Shown here piece by piece: positions 11,701-23,700 of a stretch of 64,000 nucleotides of DNA; position 1 is the first letter of the stretch, and each line of letters starts with the position of its first letter. The stretch comes from Luscinia megarhynchos (lineage: Eukaryota > Chordata > Aves > Passeriformes > Turdidae). Both the position numbers and the translations under genes were made by a program. The DNA lies in contig CM067590.1 of the NCBI GenBank assembly GCA_034336665.1, forward strand, positions 4,311,748 through 4,375,747. Reading direction: 5' to 3'. The notes below the pieces were generated by a model. It made no database searches, was not told the DNA's origin, and was given only the letters and a program-made list of their open reading frames with translations.

Positions 11701-12778
11701 TGGTCAGCACTGGCTGCTCGTTGTATCCTGAGGAAAGAGAGAGACAGAGGGTCAGGGGCTGGATGAGGGCAAGGGGCAGCACTGGGGCAGGGCTGCCATG
11801 GAGAGCAGAGGAGACCGAGGGAGGAGCGCCGGTCACCGTTGACGTAGAGGCTGTCCTTGTCCAGGCTGTAGGGGCCCAGCTGGGTGATGCCTGTGGTCTT
11901 GTTGCTCACTTCGTGGTACAGCCCCACCCTGTCCAGAGGCGCGGCCCAGGGCTCCTTGCTGTAGCTGCACACGGCGTCCGCCCGGGTCTGGTCCCTGTGA
12001 CTGCCCGGCCTGCAAAAGCACAGGCACCTCCCTGAGCACCCTGCTCTGCACATTCTCCACTCATGGCTGGGTATTGGTGATTCCACAGCCCTTTGCAAGT
12101 TGAATTGCTATGTCTGCCTTCCCAAAACATGTGTGTGTGTTTAGCGGACAGATATGCTCTTCATCTTCACTAATGCTCGGAGACAATTGATGAATGGGAG
12201 TGTCTGGAAACACTTTAAAAGTATCCTTGAGTTTACTAAATAATCATAGCCTAGGCCATACAAAGATGAGAGTATGGGCTTAGAGGGGGACACCTAAGAG
12301 GAAGTGGCATCAGGGAGAACATCCTGGAGCAGGACAGCATTAGCAGGAAGGGCCTGTCTCTGGGAAGGAGGAGAACAGGAGTGGCCTCCAGCCAAGGCCC
12401 CGACCTGTTATGGAAGCATGGTCCTTTCAAAGGGACAATTGGGTGCAACCCATACCTGAAGCCAGTTGTTTCACATCCATGGAAAACAGGAGCAATGCTG
12501 CTTCCCTTCAGCAGACGGTCGAGCTGCCAAGAGAAGAGGTTTCCTTGTTAAGCCATGGTTAGCTCTCTGCACTCCCTCCAGGCTGATCAGCCCAGTGGGG
12601 GCAAGAATATTTCCAAATAATCCTCCTCTTACCAGAGTGTTCATAACCCTTCGTGTAGCTCTGAACTTGGCCGAGTCAGGATTCTCCAGGTCAGAGGTGT
12701 AGCGGAGGTTGGTGATGGTGAAGTTGATGGTGAAACGCTCCAGGGCAGCAGCTGTTGTTGTTGCTGGAAGGGTGGGAG
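11701..12778 (-). CDS. MUC16: SEA module 2
   Basis: Exons: A 12633-12778 (146 nt), B 12456-12523, C 11837-12009, D 11701-11727. A has the class II start, an extra Ala run before LERFTINFTI, and LRYTSDLENPDSAKF. B reads SSIAPVFHGCETTGFR. C differs from the other copies by Val to Ala in the RVDAVC region (RADAVC). One extra A lies in the intron just upstream of the C acceptor. D encodes GYNEQPVLT. The B-C intron is class II. All splice phases are preserved, so the module is predicted to be intact. Confidence 0.85.
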
Positions 12779-13005
12779 CTGGAAGAAGCACGGAAGGGGA
12801 TTGACAAGTTTAAAGGGCGACTGTCAAGGCTTTCAATGGAAAAACAGAGGTCCCTTGGCAACTTTCCTCTACGTGGGCAAGGCAGGAAGTCTCCCCATGT
12901 CCCCAGGATCTCATGCTCCAGCACCCAGCGTAACCTCCCACAGAGCAAACCAGTGTGAGACACTACGTGCATTCTCATGCCATCCCACTGCTGCCGGGTA
13001 CTCAC

Positions 13006-14044
13006 TGGTGGGCACTGGCTGCTCGTTGTATCCTGAGAAAAGAGAGAGACAGAGAGTCAGGGCTGGATGAGGGCAAGGGGCAGCACTGGGGCAGGGCTGC
13101 CATGGAGAGCAGAGGAGGCTGAGGGAGGAGCGCCTGTCACCGTTGACGTAGAGGCTGTCCTTGTCCAGGCTGTAGGGGCCCAGCTGGGTGATGCCTGTGG
13201 TCTTGTTGCTCACTTCGTGGTACAGCCCCACCCTGTCCAGAGGCGCGGCCCAGGGCTCCTTGCTGTAGCTGCACACGGCGTCCACCCGGGTCTGGTCCCT
13301 GTGACTGCCCGGCCTGCAAAACACAGGCACCTCCCTGAGCACACTGCTCTGCAAGACTTTCCTCTTGAGCATGGCTCTTGGAACTGCCATGGTCATTTAG
13401 TAGTTGGATTGCAAGCTCTATCTTCCCAACATAAGACTGTGTGCCCTTGTTGCCTGGACACTCTACTCTAGCTTCAATAAGAATCTGGACATGTCCATGA
13501 TAGAAGGGGCCTGGAAGAACTTTCGAATCAACTTGAGGTAGGGCCTTCACCAAACAAAGAGGAGAGTGCAGCAAGTGCGGGTGAGAGGAAAACAGAGGCA
13601 GTGCAGAAAGAAATCCTGGGAAGGACGGAGAATGTCTTTGCTCGATAAAGAGGAGAACATGAACATGACTGGTTCTCTTATGTAAGTAATGGGACTGCCA
13701 AGGCTCACAGGAGGGCCACTCATACCTGAAGTCTGTTGTCTCACATCCTTGGAAAACAGGGCCAATGCTGCTTCCTTTCAGCAGGCGGTCAAGCTGCCAA
13801 CAGAAAAGGTTTCGCAGTTAAGGCATGGAAATCTCTCTGCTCTCCTTCTAAGTGTACAGCACCCAGGGAGGGCAAGAGTTTCCCAGTGCTGATCCACTTA
13901 CCAGGGTGTTCATAACCCTTCGTGTAGCTCTGAACTTGGCCGAGTCAGGATTCTCCAGGTCAGAAGAGTAGGGGAGGTTGGTGATGGTGAAGTTGACGGT
14001 GAAATGCTCTAGGGTAGCTGTTGTTGTTGTTGGATGGATTGGAG
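13006..14044 (-). CDS. MUC16: SEA module 1 (exons A, B, C and linker D)
   Basis: Exons in transcript order: A 13902-14044 (143 nt), B 13726-13793 (68 nt), C 13141-13313 (173 nt), D linker 13006-13032 (27 nt). A receives the phase-1 donor of the giant mucin exon directly. A encodes the FTINFTITNL strand with an NFT sequon, B the LDRLLKGSSIG helix and first Cys, and C the second Cys, the SNKTTG sequon and GPYSLDKDSLYVNG. These match human MUC16 SEA landmarks. The Cys pair is separated by 19 residues, the CA125 disulfide-loop spacing. Acceptor and donor consensus is present at every border (A|B phase 0, B|C phase 2, C|D and D|A phase 1). The B-C intron is a variant of class I. This first module has a shortened A exon and a slightly diverged intron. 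Confidence 0.85.
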
Positions 14045-14720
14045 CTGAAAGAAGCAGAGATGTGGAATGACAAGGGCAAAGTGGTTCTGGATGGACAATC
14101 ATAGATTTCAGGGTTCGCGCCTGTAGCCATGGTGTTGCCAATAGAGGCCTCTTTGTATCCTTGTTCTCTCTTCAATAATATGAGCCTTTCATTCTTAGTT
14201 TGTATTATGAATGTTTACATTTCTTTTTAAGATATATATGTTAAGATTTCTTTCATTTTGATTCAAATAGATGTTATGGAATAACACATGGAGATATAGG
14301 TAAATGTATCTGTGAAACAATTATCTTATTATTATATCCAAATTTTTTTGCATTGCAATACTTTGTAGTCCAAAAATGATAACTATGAATTTGCACCTGA
14401 GAAAAAAAAAAATCACTTTGGTATTTTCTGCATTTAACTAGTGATTGTTAGTGCATTATGCAAAGATTAGACAGAAGTAAAAAGGAACGAAAGAGTAAGT
14501 GAATTAAAAAAAATAGAAAATATAACAGTCATATTGCATACAATACAACAACAATATTAATTTTAAAAATCTCAGAAAGAAAGAAATATGTTAAAAATAT
14601 ATTCAGAAAGCCATAATATATTACAATGGCCTTTTGGAAGAAAAAAAAGCTCTATTAATATTCATACCTAAAAAAGAAAAATATAAAAAAAAATAGAATT
14701 CACAGCGCTATAAAACTTAC
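14045..14720 (-). other. MUC16: Intron between mucin exon 2 and SEA module 1
   Basis: The intron is AT-rich beyond about 14180 and joins the phase-1 donor at 14720 to the exon A acceptor of SEA module 1. I see no additional exon or mobile element. Confidence 0.7.
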
Positions 14721-17700
14721 TTTGTTTCACACCAATGCCACTAGAAGATGTTCTTGTTGTAACCAAATGACCTGTGGTGCTGCCATGAAAAAAAGATGTA
14801 CGAGATGTCTCGGTATTGAAGGGAAGAAGGGTTGAAAGAACTTGGTGAGAAGTCATAATTGCAGAGGTTCCCACACTTTCACCTTGGGAAGCAAAAGGCA
14901 TTGAGGTTGTCAAAAGACGGAAAGTCACTGGAGAACCTGATGAGGCTGAAACCGTAGATCCAGGCAGAAATGGGGACTGCACAGCCGAGGTGGTGCCTTC
15001 CGCCGTGCTGGTGCGCCCAGACACAGTGGTGGACTCAACAGGTGATATGGTCTGACCAGCTGCTGTGGAGGCTGTGTGAAGAACAGTGCTGGCGGTGGGT
15101 GAAGCACTGCTGAGAGTTGGGGAAGTCATCTCCAGAGCAGATCTCGTCGGATGAGCAGACCTAGTGGCAGAAGTTGGTATTGTGCCAGGAGCAGAGGATG
15201 CCATTGGTGCATTGACCATGGTGGTGGCAGTGGATGTTGCCTCTGTTGCTGCAGTGGTGACCAGCTCACGCCGGGGACTCTCAGTGGGGATGGATGCCAC
15301 AGTAGTGGCAGCTGAAGTCTTCAGTGTGGTGGCTTGTTCTGCTGTCGAGAGGACAGTGGAGGTTGTCTCCAATGGAGATGTGTCTGCTCTAGTGGAAGAG
15401 GCTGGAGTCGTCGACACACGATGCCTTGTGGACTGTGTAGCCGAGGTGGAGAATTCTGTTGTCATGGAGGTGGGCCCAGTGATGGACTCAAAGGTTGAGG
15501 TTGACGTAGCAGCAGAAATAGAGGTTGTCTCGGATGTAGTGCTGATGCTTGTAGCTGTGCTGAGAGCTGGTGAACTGGTCTCCAGAGTAGAGCTCTCGGT
15601 AGGAGAAGAGGTGGTGGCAGAAGTTGGGCTTGTCCCAGGAGAAGAGGATGATGTTTGTGCAGGGACCGCAGAGGTCGCAGTTGTATCTGTGGCTTCTGTG
15701 GTGACCGGGTAAGGAGTGGATGTCTCAGCAGGGCTGGATTGGGTGCTAGTGGTGGCGGAAGCCTTTATGCTGGAGCTTTCTGGTAAGGCCGAGAGGATTG
15801 TTGAGGCTGTCACAAGTGGAGACGTCACTGTCCCAGTTGATGAGGCTGAAGCCGTAGACCCAGGCTGAGATGGGGACTGCACAGCCGAGGTGGTGCCTTC
15901 CACCGTGCTGGTGCGCCCAGACACAGTGGTGGACTCAACGGGTGATGTGGTCTGACCAGCTGCTGTGGAGGCTGTGTGAAGAACAGTGCTGGCGGTGGGT
16001 GAAGCACTGCTGAGAGTTGGGGAAATGATCTCCAGAGTAGATCTAGGAGGATGAGCAGAACTGGTGGCAGAAGTTGGTCTTGTGCCAGGAGCAGAGGACG
16101 CCGTTGGTGCATTGACCGTGGTGGTGGCGGTGGATGTTGCCTCTGTTGCTGCAGTGGTGACCTGCTCACGCATGGGACTCTCAGTGGGGATGGATGCCAC
16201 AGTAGTGGCAGCTGAAGTCTTCAGTGTGGTGGCTTGTTCTGCTGTCGAGAGGACAGTGGAGGTTGTCTCCAATGGAGATGTGTCTGCTCTAGTGGAAGAG
16301 GCTGGAGTCGTCGACACACGATGCCTTGTGGACTGTGTAGCCGAGGTGGAGAATTCTGTTGTCATGGAGGTGGGCCCAGTGATGGACTCAAAGGTTGAGG
16401 TTGACGTAGCAGCAGAAATAGAGGTTGTCTCGGATGTAGTGCTGATGCTTGTAGCTGTGCTGAGAGCTGGTGAACTGGTCTCCAGAGTAGAGCTCTCGGT
16501 AGGAGAAGAGGTGGTGGCAGAAGTTGGGCTTGTCCCAGGAGGAGCGGATGATGTTTGTGCAAGGACCGCAGAGGTCGCAGTTGTATCTGTGGCTTCTGTG
16601 GTGACCGGGTAAGGAGTGGATGTCTCAGCAGGGCTGGATTGGGTGCTAGTGGTGGCTGAAGCCTTTATGCTGGAGCTTTCTGGTGAGGCCGAGAGGATTG
16701 TTGAGGCTGTCACAAGTGGAGACGTCACTGTCCCAGTTGATGAGGCTGAAGCCGTAGACCCAGGCTGAGATGGGGACTGCACAGCCGAGGTGGTGCCTTC
16801 CACCGTGCTGGTGCGCCCAGACACAGTGGTGGACTCAACGGGTGATGTGGTCTGACCAGCTGCTGTGGAGGCTGTGTGAAGAACAGTGCTGGCGGTGGGT
16901 GAAGCAGTGCTGAGAGTTGGGGAAATGAACTCCAGAGTAGATCTTGGAGGATGAGCAGAACTGGTGGCAGAAGTTGGTCTTGTGCCAGGAGCAGAGGACG
17001 CCGTTGCTGCAAAGACTGTGGTGGTGGCGGTACTTTTCTCTGTTACTGGAATGTGGACATAGTCAACAATGGATGTTCCAGGAGGAATAGAATTTGAAGT
17101 GGAGTCTAAAGCCTTTAGGCTGGTGCTTTCCATTGTGGTCAACAGAATTGTTGAGGTTGTCACAAGTGGAGACGTCTCCATCCGAGTTGAAGAGGCTGAA
17201 GCCGTAGACCCAGGCTGAGATGGGGACTGCACAGCCGAGGTGGTGCCTTCTGCCATGCTGGTGCTCCCGGAAACAGTGGTGGACTCAACGGGTGATGTGG
17301 TCTGACCAGCTGCTGTGGAGGCTGTGTGAAGAACAGTGCTGGCGGTGGGTGAAGCACTGCGGAGAGTTGGGGATGTGATCTCCAGAGTAGATCTCGTAGG
17401 ATAAGCAGAACTGGTGGCAAAAGTTGGTCTTGTGCCAGGAGCAGAGGACGCCGTTGTTGCACTGACCGTGCTGGTGGCAGTGGATGTTGCCTCTGTTGCT
17501 GCAGTGGTGACCTGCTCACGCATGGGACTCTCAGTGGGGATGGATTGCACTGTAGTGGCAGCTGAAGTCTTCAGTGTGGTGGCTTGTTCTGCTGTCGAGA
17601 GGACAGTGGAGGTTGTCTCCAATGGAGATGTGTCTGCTCTAGTGGAAGAGGCTGGAGCCGTCGACACGCGACGCGTTGAAAACTGTGCAGCCGAGGTGGA

Positions 17701-20700
17701 GAATTCTGTTGTCATGGACGTGGGCCCTGTGCGGGGCTCAGAGGTTGAGGCTGACATACCAGCAGAAGCAGAGGTTGTCTCTGCCGCGGTGGTGAAGCCT
17801 GCACTTGTTGAACTGGTCTCCAGGATAGAGCTCTCGGTAAGAGAAGAGGTGGTGGCAGAAGTTGGGCTTGTCCCAGGAGAAGCGGATGATGTTTGTGCAG
17901 GGACCGCAGAGGTCGCAGTTGTATCTGTGGCTTCTGTGGTGACCGGGTAAGGAGTGGATGTCTCAGCAGGGGCTGGATTGGATGCTAGTGGTGGCGGAAG
18001 CCTTTATGCTGGAGCTTTCTGGTGAGGTCGAGAGGATTGTTGAGGCCGTCACAATTGGAGATGTTCTTGCCCGAGTTGAAGAGGCTGGAGCCGTAGATCC
18101 AGGCTGAGACGGGGACTGCACAGCCGACGTGGTGACTTCCGCCGTGCTGGTGCTGGTTGACACAGTGGTGGACTCAACAGGTGATATGGTCTGACCAGCT
18201 GCTTTGGAGGCTGTGTGACGAACAGTGCTGCCGGTGGGTGAAGCTGTGCTGAGAGCTGGTGAACTGACCTCCAGAGTAGAGCTCTCGGTAGGAGAAGAGG
18301 TGGTGGCAGAAGTTGGGCTTGTCCCAGGAGGAGCGGATGATGTTTGTGCAGGGACCGCAGAGGAGTCAGTTGTATCTGGGGCTTCTGTGTTGACCAGGTA
18401 AGGATTGTATGTCTCAGCAGGGTGTGATTTGATAGAAGTGGAGGCTGAAGCCTTTATGCTGGAGCTTTCTGGTGAGGTCGAGAGGATTGTTGAGGCTGTC
18501 ACAAGTGGAGACGTCACTGTCCCAACTGATGAGGCTGAAGCCGTAGACCCAGGCTGAGACGGGGACTGCACGACCAAGGTGGTGCCTTCCGCTGTTCTGG
18601 TGCGCCCAGACACAGTGGTGGCCTCAACAGGTTTTGTGGTCTGACCAGCTGCTGTGGAGGCTGTGTGAAGAACAGTGCTGGCGGTGGGTGAAGCAGTGCT
18701 GAGAGTTGGGGATGTCATCTCCAGAGTAGATCTCGTAGGATAAGCAGAACTGGTGGCAAAAGTTGGTCTTGTGCCAGGAGCAGAGGACGCCGTTGGTGCA
18801 TTGACCGTGGTGGTGGCGGTGGATGTTGCCTCTGTTGCTGCAGTGGTGACCTGCTCACGCAGGGGACTCTCAGTGGGGATGGATGCCACAGTAGTGGCAG
18901 CTGAAGTCTTCAGTGTGGTGGCTTGTTCTGCTGTCGAGAGGACAGTGGAGGTTGTCTCCAATGGAGATGTGTCTGCTCTAGTGGAAGAGGCTGGAGCCGT
19001 CGACACGCGACGCGTTGAGAACTGTGCAGCCGAGGTGGAGAATTCTGTTGTCATGGAGGTGGACCTTGTGCTGGGCTCAATGGTTGAGGTTGACGTAGTA
19101 GCAGAAGTAGAGGTTGCCTCTGCTGCGGTGGTGAAGCCTGCACTTGTTGAACTGGTCTCCAGGATAGAGCTCTCGGTAAGAGAAGAGGTGGTGGCAGAAG
19201 TTGGGCTTGTCCCAGGAGAAGCGGATGATGTTTGTGCAGGGACCGCAGAGGTGGCAGTTGTATCTGTGGCTTCTGTGGTGACCGGGTAAGGAGTGGATGT
19301 CTCAGCAGGGCTGGATTGGATGCTAGTGGTGGCTGAAGCCTTTATGCTGGAGCTTTCTGGTGAGGTCGAGAGGATTGTTGAGGCTGTCACAATTGGAGAC
19401 GTTCTTGCCCGAGTTGAAGAGGCTGAAGCCGTAGACCCAGGCTGAGACGGGGACTGCACAGCCGAGGTGGTGCCTTCCGCCGTGCTGGTGCGCCCAGACA
19501 CAGTGGTGGACTCAACGGGTGATGTGGTCTGACCAGCTGCTGTGGAGGCTGTGTGAAGAACAGTGCTGGCGGTGGGTGAAGCACTGCTGAGAGTTGGGGA
19601 AATGATCTCCAGAGTAGATCTAGGAGGATGAGCAGAACTGGTGGCAGAAGTTGGTCTTGTGCCAGGAGCAGAGGACGCCGTTGGTGCATTGACCGTGGTG
19701 GTGGCGGTGGATGTTGCCTCTGTTGCTGCAGTGGTGACCTGCTCACGCAGGGGACTCTCAGTGGGGATGGAAGCCACAGTAGTGGCAGCTGAAGTCTTCA
19801 GTGTGGTGGCTTGTTCTGCTGTCGAGAGGACAGTGGAGGTTGTCTCCAATGGAGATGTGTCTGCTCTAGTGGAAGACGCTGGAGCCGTCGACACGCGACG
19901 CGTTGAGAATTGTGCAGCCGAGGTGGAGAATTCTGTTGTCATGGAGGTGGACCCTGTGCTGGGCTCAATGGTTGAGGCAGACGTAGCAGCAGAAGTAGAG
20001 GTTGTCTCTGCCGCGGTGGTGAAGCCTGCACTTGTTGAACTGGTCTCCAGGGTAGAGCTCTCGGTAAGAGAAGAGGTGGTGGCAGAAGTTGGGCTTGTCC
20101 CAGGAGAAGCGGATGATGTTTGTGCAGGGACCGCAGAGGAGGCAGTTGTATCTGTGGCTTCTGTGGTGACCGGGTAAGGAGTGGATGTCTCAGCAGGGCT
20201 GGATTGGATGCTAGTGGTGGCTGAAGCCTTTAGGCTGGAGCTTTCTGGTGAGGTCGAGAGGATTGTTGAGGCTGTCACAATTGGAGACGTTCTTGCCCGA
20301 GTTGAAGAGGCTGAAGCCGTAGACCCAGGCTGAGACGGGGACTGCACAGCCGAGGTGGTGCCTTCCGCCGTGCTGGTGCTGGTTGACACAGTGGTGGACT
20401 CAACGGGTGATGTGGTCTGACCAGCTGCTGTGGAGGCTGTGTGAAGAACAGTGCTGGCGGTGGGTGAAGCACTGCTGAGAGATGGGGAAATGATCTCCAG
20501 AGTAGATCTAGGAGGATGAGCAGAACTGGTGGCAGAAGTTGGTCTTGTGCCAGGAGCAGAGGACGCCGTTGGTGCATTGACCGTGGTGGTGGCGGTGGAT
20601 GTTGCCTCTGTTGCTGCAGTGGTGACCTGCTCACGCAGGGGACTCTCAGTGGGGATGGATGCCACAGTAGTGGCAGCTGAAGTCTTCAGTGTGGTGGCTT

Positions 20701-23700
20701 GTTCTGCTGTCGAGAGGACAGTGGAGGTTGTCTCCAATGGAGATGTGTCTGCTCTAGTGGAAGAGGCTGGAGTCGTCGACACACGATGCCTTGTGGACTG
20801 TGCAGCCGAGGTGGAGAATTCTGTTGTCATGGAGGTGGGCCCAGTGATGGACTCAAAGGTTGAGGTTGACGTAGCAGCAGAAATAGAGGTTGTCTCGGAT
20901 GTAGTGCTGATGCTTGTAGCTGTGCTGAGAGCTGGTGAACTGGTCTCCAGAGTAGAGCTCTCGGTAGGAGAAGAGGTGGTGGCAGAAGTTGGGCTTGTCC
21001 CAGGAGGAGCGGATGATGTTTGTGCAGGGACCGCAGAGGTCGCAGTTGTATCTGTGGCTTCTGTGGTGACCGGGTAAGGATTGGATGTCTCAGCAGGGCT
21101 GGATTGGATGCTAGTGGTGGCTGAAGCCTTTATGCTGGAGCTTTCTGGTGAGGTCGAGAGGATTGTTGAGGCTGTCACAAGTGGAGACGTCACTGTCCCA
21201 GTTGATGAGGCTGAAGCCGTAGACCCAGGCTGAGATGGGGACTGCACAGCCGAGGTGGTGCCTTCCACCGTGCTGGTGCTCCCAGACACAGTGGTGGACT
21301 CAACGGGTGATGTGGTCTGACCAGCTGCTGTGGAGGCTGTGTGAAGAACAGTGCTGGCGGTGGGTGAAGCAGTGCTGAGAGTTGGGGAAATGAACTCCAG
21401 AGTAGATCTTGGAGGATGAGCAGAACTGGTGGCAGAAGTTGGTCTTGTGCCAGGAGCAGAGGACGCCGTTGCTGCAAAGACTGTGGTGGTGGCGGTACTT
21501 TTCTCTGTTACTGGAATGTGGACATAGTCAACAATGGATGTTCCAGGAGGAATAGAATTTGAAGTGGAGTCTAAAGCCTTTAGGCTGGTGCTTTCCATTG
21601 TGGTCAACAGAATTGTTGAGGTTGTCACAAGTGGAGACGTCTCCATCCGAGTTGAAGAGGCTGAAGCCGTAGACCCAGGCTGAGATGGGGACTGCACAGC
21701 CGAGGTGGTGCCTTCTGCCATGCTGGTGCTCCCGGAAACAGTGGTGGACTCAACGGGTGATGTGGTCTGACCAGCTGCTGTGGAGGCTGTGTGAAGAACA
21801 GTGCTGGCGGTGGGTGAAGCACTGCTGAGAGTTGGGGATGTGATCTCCAGAGTAGATCTCGTAGGATAAGCAGAACTGGTGGCAAAAGTTGGTCTTGTGC
21901 CAGGAGCAGAGGACGCCGTTGTTGCACTGACCGTGCTGGTGGCAGTGGATGTTGCCTCTGTTGCTGCAGTGGTGACCTGCTCACGCAGGGGACTCTCAGT
22001 GGGGATGGATTGCACTGTAGTGGCAGCTGAAGTCTTCAGTGTGGTGGCTTGTTCTGCTGTCGAGAGGACAGTGGAGGTTGTCTCCAATGGAGATGTGTCT
22101 GCTCTAGTGGAAGAGGCTGGAGCCGTCGACACGCGACGCGTTGAGAACTGTGCAGCCGAGGTGGAGAATTCTGTTGTCATGGAGGTGGACCCTGTGCTGG
22201 GCTCAATGGTTGAGGTTGACGTAGCAGCAGAAGTAGAGGTTGTCTCTGCCGCGGTGGTGAAGCCTGCACTTGTTGAACTGGTCTCCAGGGTAGAGCTCTC
22301 GGTAAGAGAAGAGGTGGTGGCAGAAGTTGGGCTTGTCCCAGGAGAAGCGGATGATGTTTGTGCAGGGACCGCAGAGGTCGCAGTTGTATCTGTGGCTTCT
22401 GTGGTGACCGGGTAAGGAGTGGATGTCTCAGCAGGGCTGGATTGGATGCTAGTGGTGGCTGAAGCCTTTAGGCTGGAGCTTTCTGGTGAGGTCGAGAGGA
22501 TTGTTGAGGCCGTCACAAGTGGAGATGTTCTTGCCCGAGTTGAAGAGGCTGAAGCCGTAGACCCAGGCTGAGACGGGGACTGCACAGCCGACGTGGTGAC
22601 TTCCGCCGTGCTGGTGCTGGTTGACACAGTGGTGGACTCAACGGGTGATATGGTCTGACCAGCTGCTTTGGAGGCTGTGTGACGAACAGTGCTGCCGGTG
22701 GGTGAAGCTGTGCTGAGAGCTGGTGAACTGACCTCCAGAGTAGAGCTCTCGGTAGGAGAAGAGGTGGTGGCAGAAGTTGGGCTTGTCCCAGGAGAAGCGG
22801 ATGATGTTTGTGCAGGGACCGCAGAGGTCGCAGTTGTATCTGTGGCTTCTGTGGTGACCGGGTAAGGAGTGGATGTCTCAGCAGGGCTGGACTGGATGCT
22901 AGTGGTGGCTGAAGCCTTTAGGCTGGAGCTTTCTGGTGAGGTCGAGAGGATTGTTGAGGCTGTCACAAGTGGAGATGTTGCTGCCCGAGTTGAAGAGGCT
23001 GAAGCCGTAGACCCAGGCTGAGACGGGGACTGCACAGCCGAGGTGGTGCCTTCCGCCATGCTGGTGCGCCCAGACACAGTGGTGGACTCAACGGGTGATG
23101 TGGTCTGACCAGCTGCTGTGGAGGCTGTGTGAAGAACAGTGCTGGCGGTGGGTGAAGCACTGCTGAGAGTTGGGGAAATGATCTCCAGAGTAGATCTAGG
23201 AGGATGAGCAGAACTGGTGGCAAAAGTTGGTCTTGTGCCAGGAGCAGAGGACGCCGTTGGTGCATTGACCGTGCTGGTGGCGGTGGATGTTGCCTCTGTT
23301 GCTGCAGTGGTGACCTGCTCACGCATGGGACTCTCAGTGGGGATGGATGCCACAGTAGTGGCAGCTGAAGTCTTCAGTGTGGTGGCTTGTTCTGCTGTCG
23401 AGAGGACAGTGGAGGTTGTCTCCAATGGAGATGTGTCTGCTCTAGTGGAAGAGGCTGGAGCCGTCGACACGCGACGCGTTGAGAACTGTGCAGCCGAGGT
23501 GGAGAATTCTGTTGTCATGGACGTGGACCCTGTGCTGGGCTCAGAGGTTGAGGTTGACGTAGCAGCAGAAGTAGAGGTTGTCTCTGCCGCAGTGGTGAAG
23601 CCTGCACTTGTTGAACTGGTCTCCAGTGTAGTACTCTTGGTAAGAGAAGAGGTGGTGGCAGAAGTTGGGGTTGTCCCAGGAGAAGCGGATGATGTTTGTG

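Larger units (their letters stand above)
212..14044 (-). repeat. Tandem array of 11 SEA-module units (period about 1.27-1.32 kb)
   Basis: Exon C ends recur at 212, 1492, 2793, 4074, 5378, 6657, 7941, 9246, 10566, 11837 and 13141. Each unit encodes about 138 residues. Typical introns are about 110 nt (A-B), 410-440 nt (B-C), 109 nt (C-D) and 230 nt (D-A). Exon C, the C-D intron and exon D are almost invariant. The B-C intron falls into class I (modules 1, 6, 7, 9, 11), class II (2, 4, 5, 8, 10) or a third type (3). Confidence 0.9.

Noticed and set aside
288..13471. Plus-strand frames opposite SEA exon C (for example starting MVQPHPVQRR)
   Set aside because: They are antisense of the conserved exon C and appear at each unit only because the DNA is duplicated.
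18..13574. Minus-strand frames of 120-236 codons covering exon C plus neighbouring intron sequence
   Set aside because: They read through splice sites into introns. The phase-consistent A/B/C/D exons explain the conservation better.
14719..14800. Possible C-terminal hydrophobic tail at the end of the mucin exon frame (SIFFYIFLF)
   Set aside because: These residues lie beyond a consensus GTAAGT donor whose phase matches the SEA exon A acceptor, so they are intronic read-through, not a membrane anchor.
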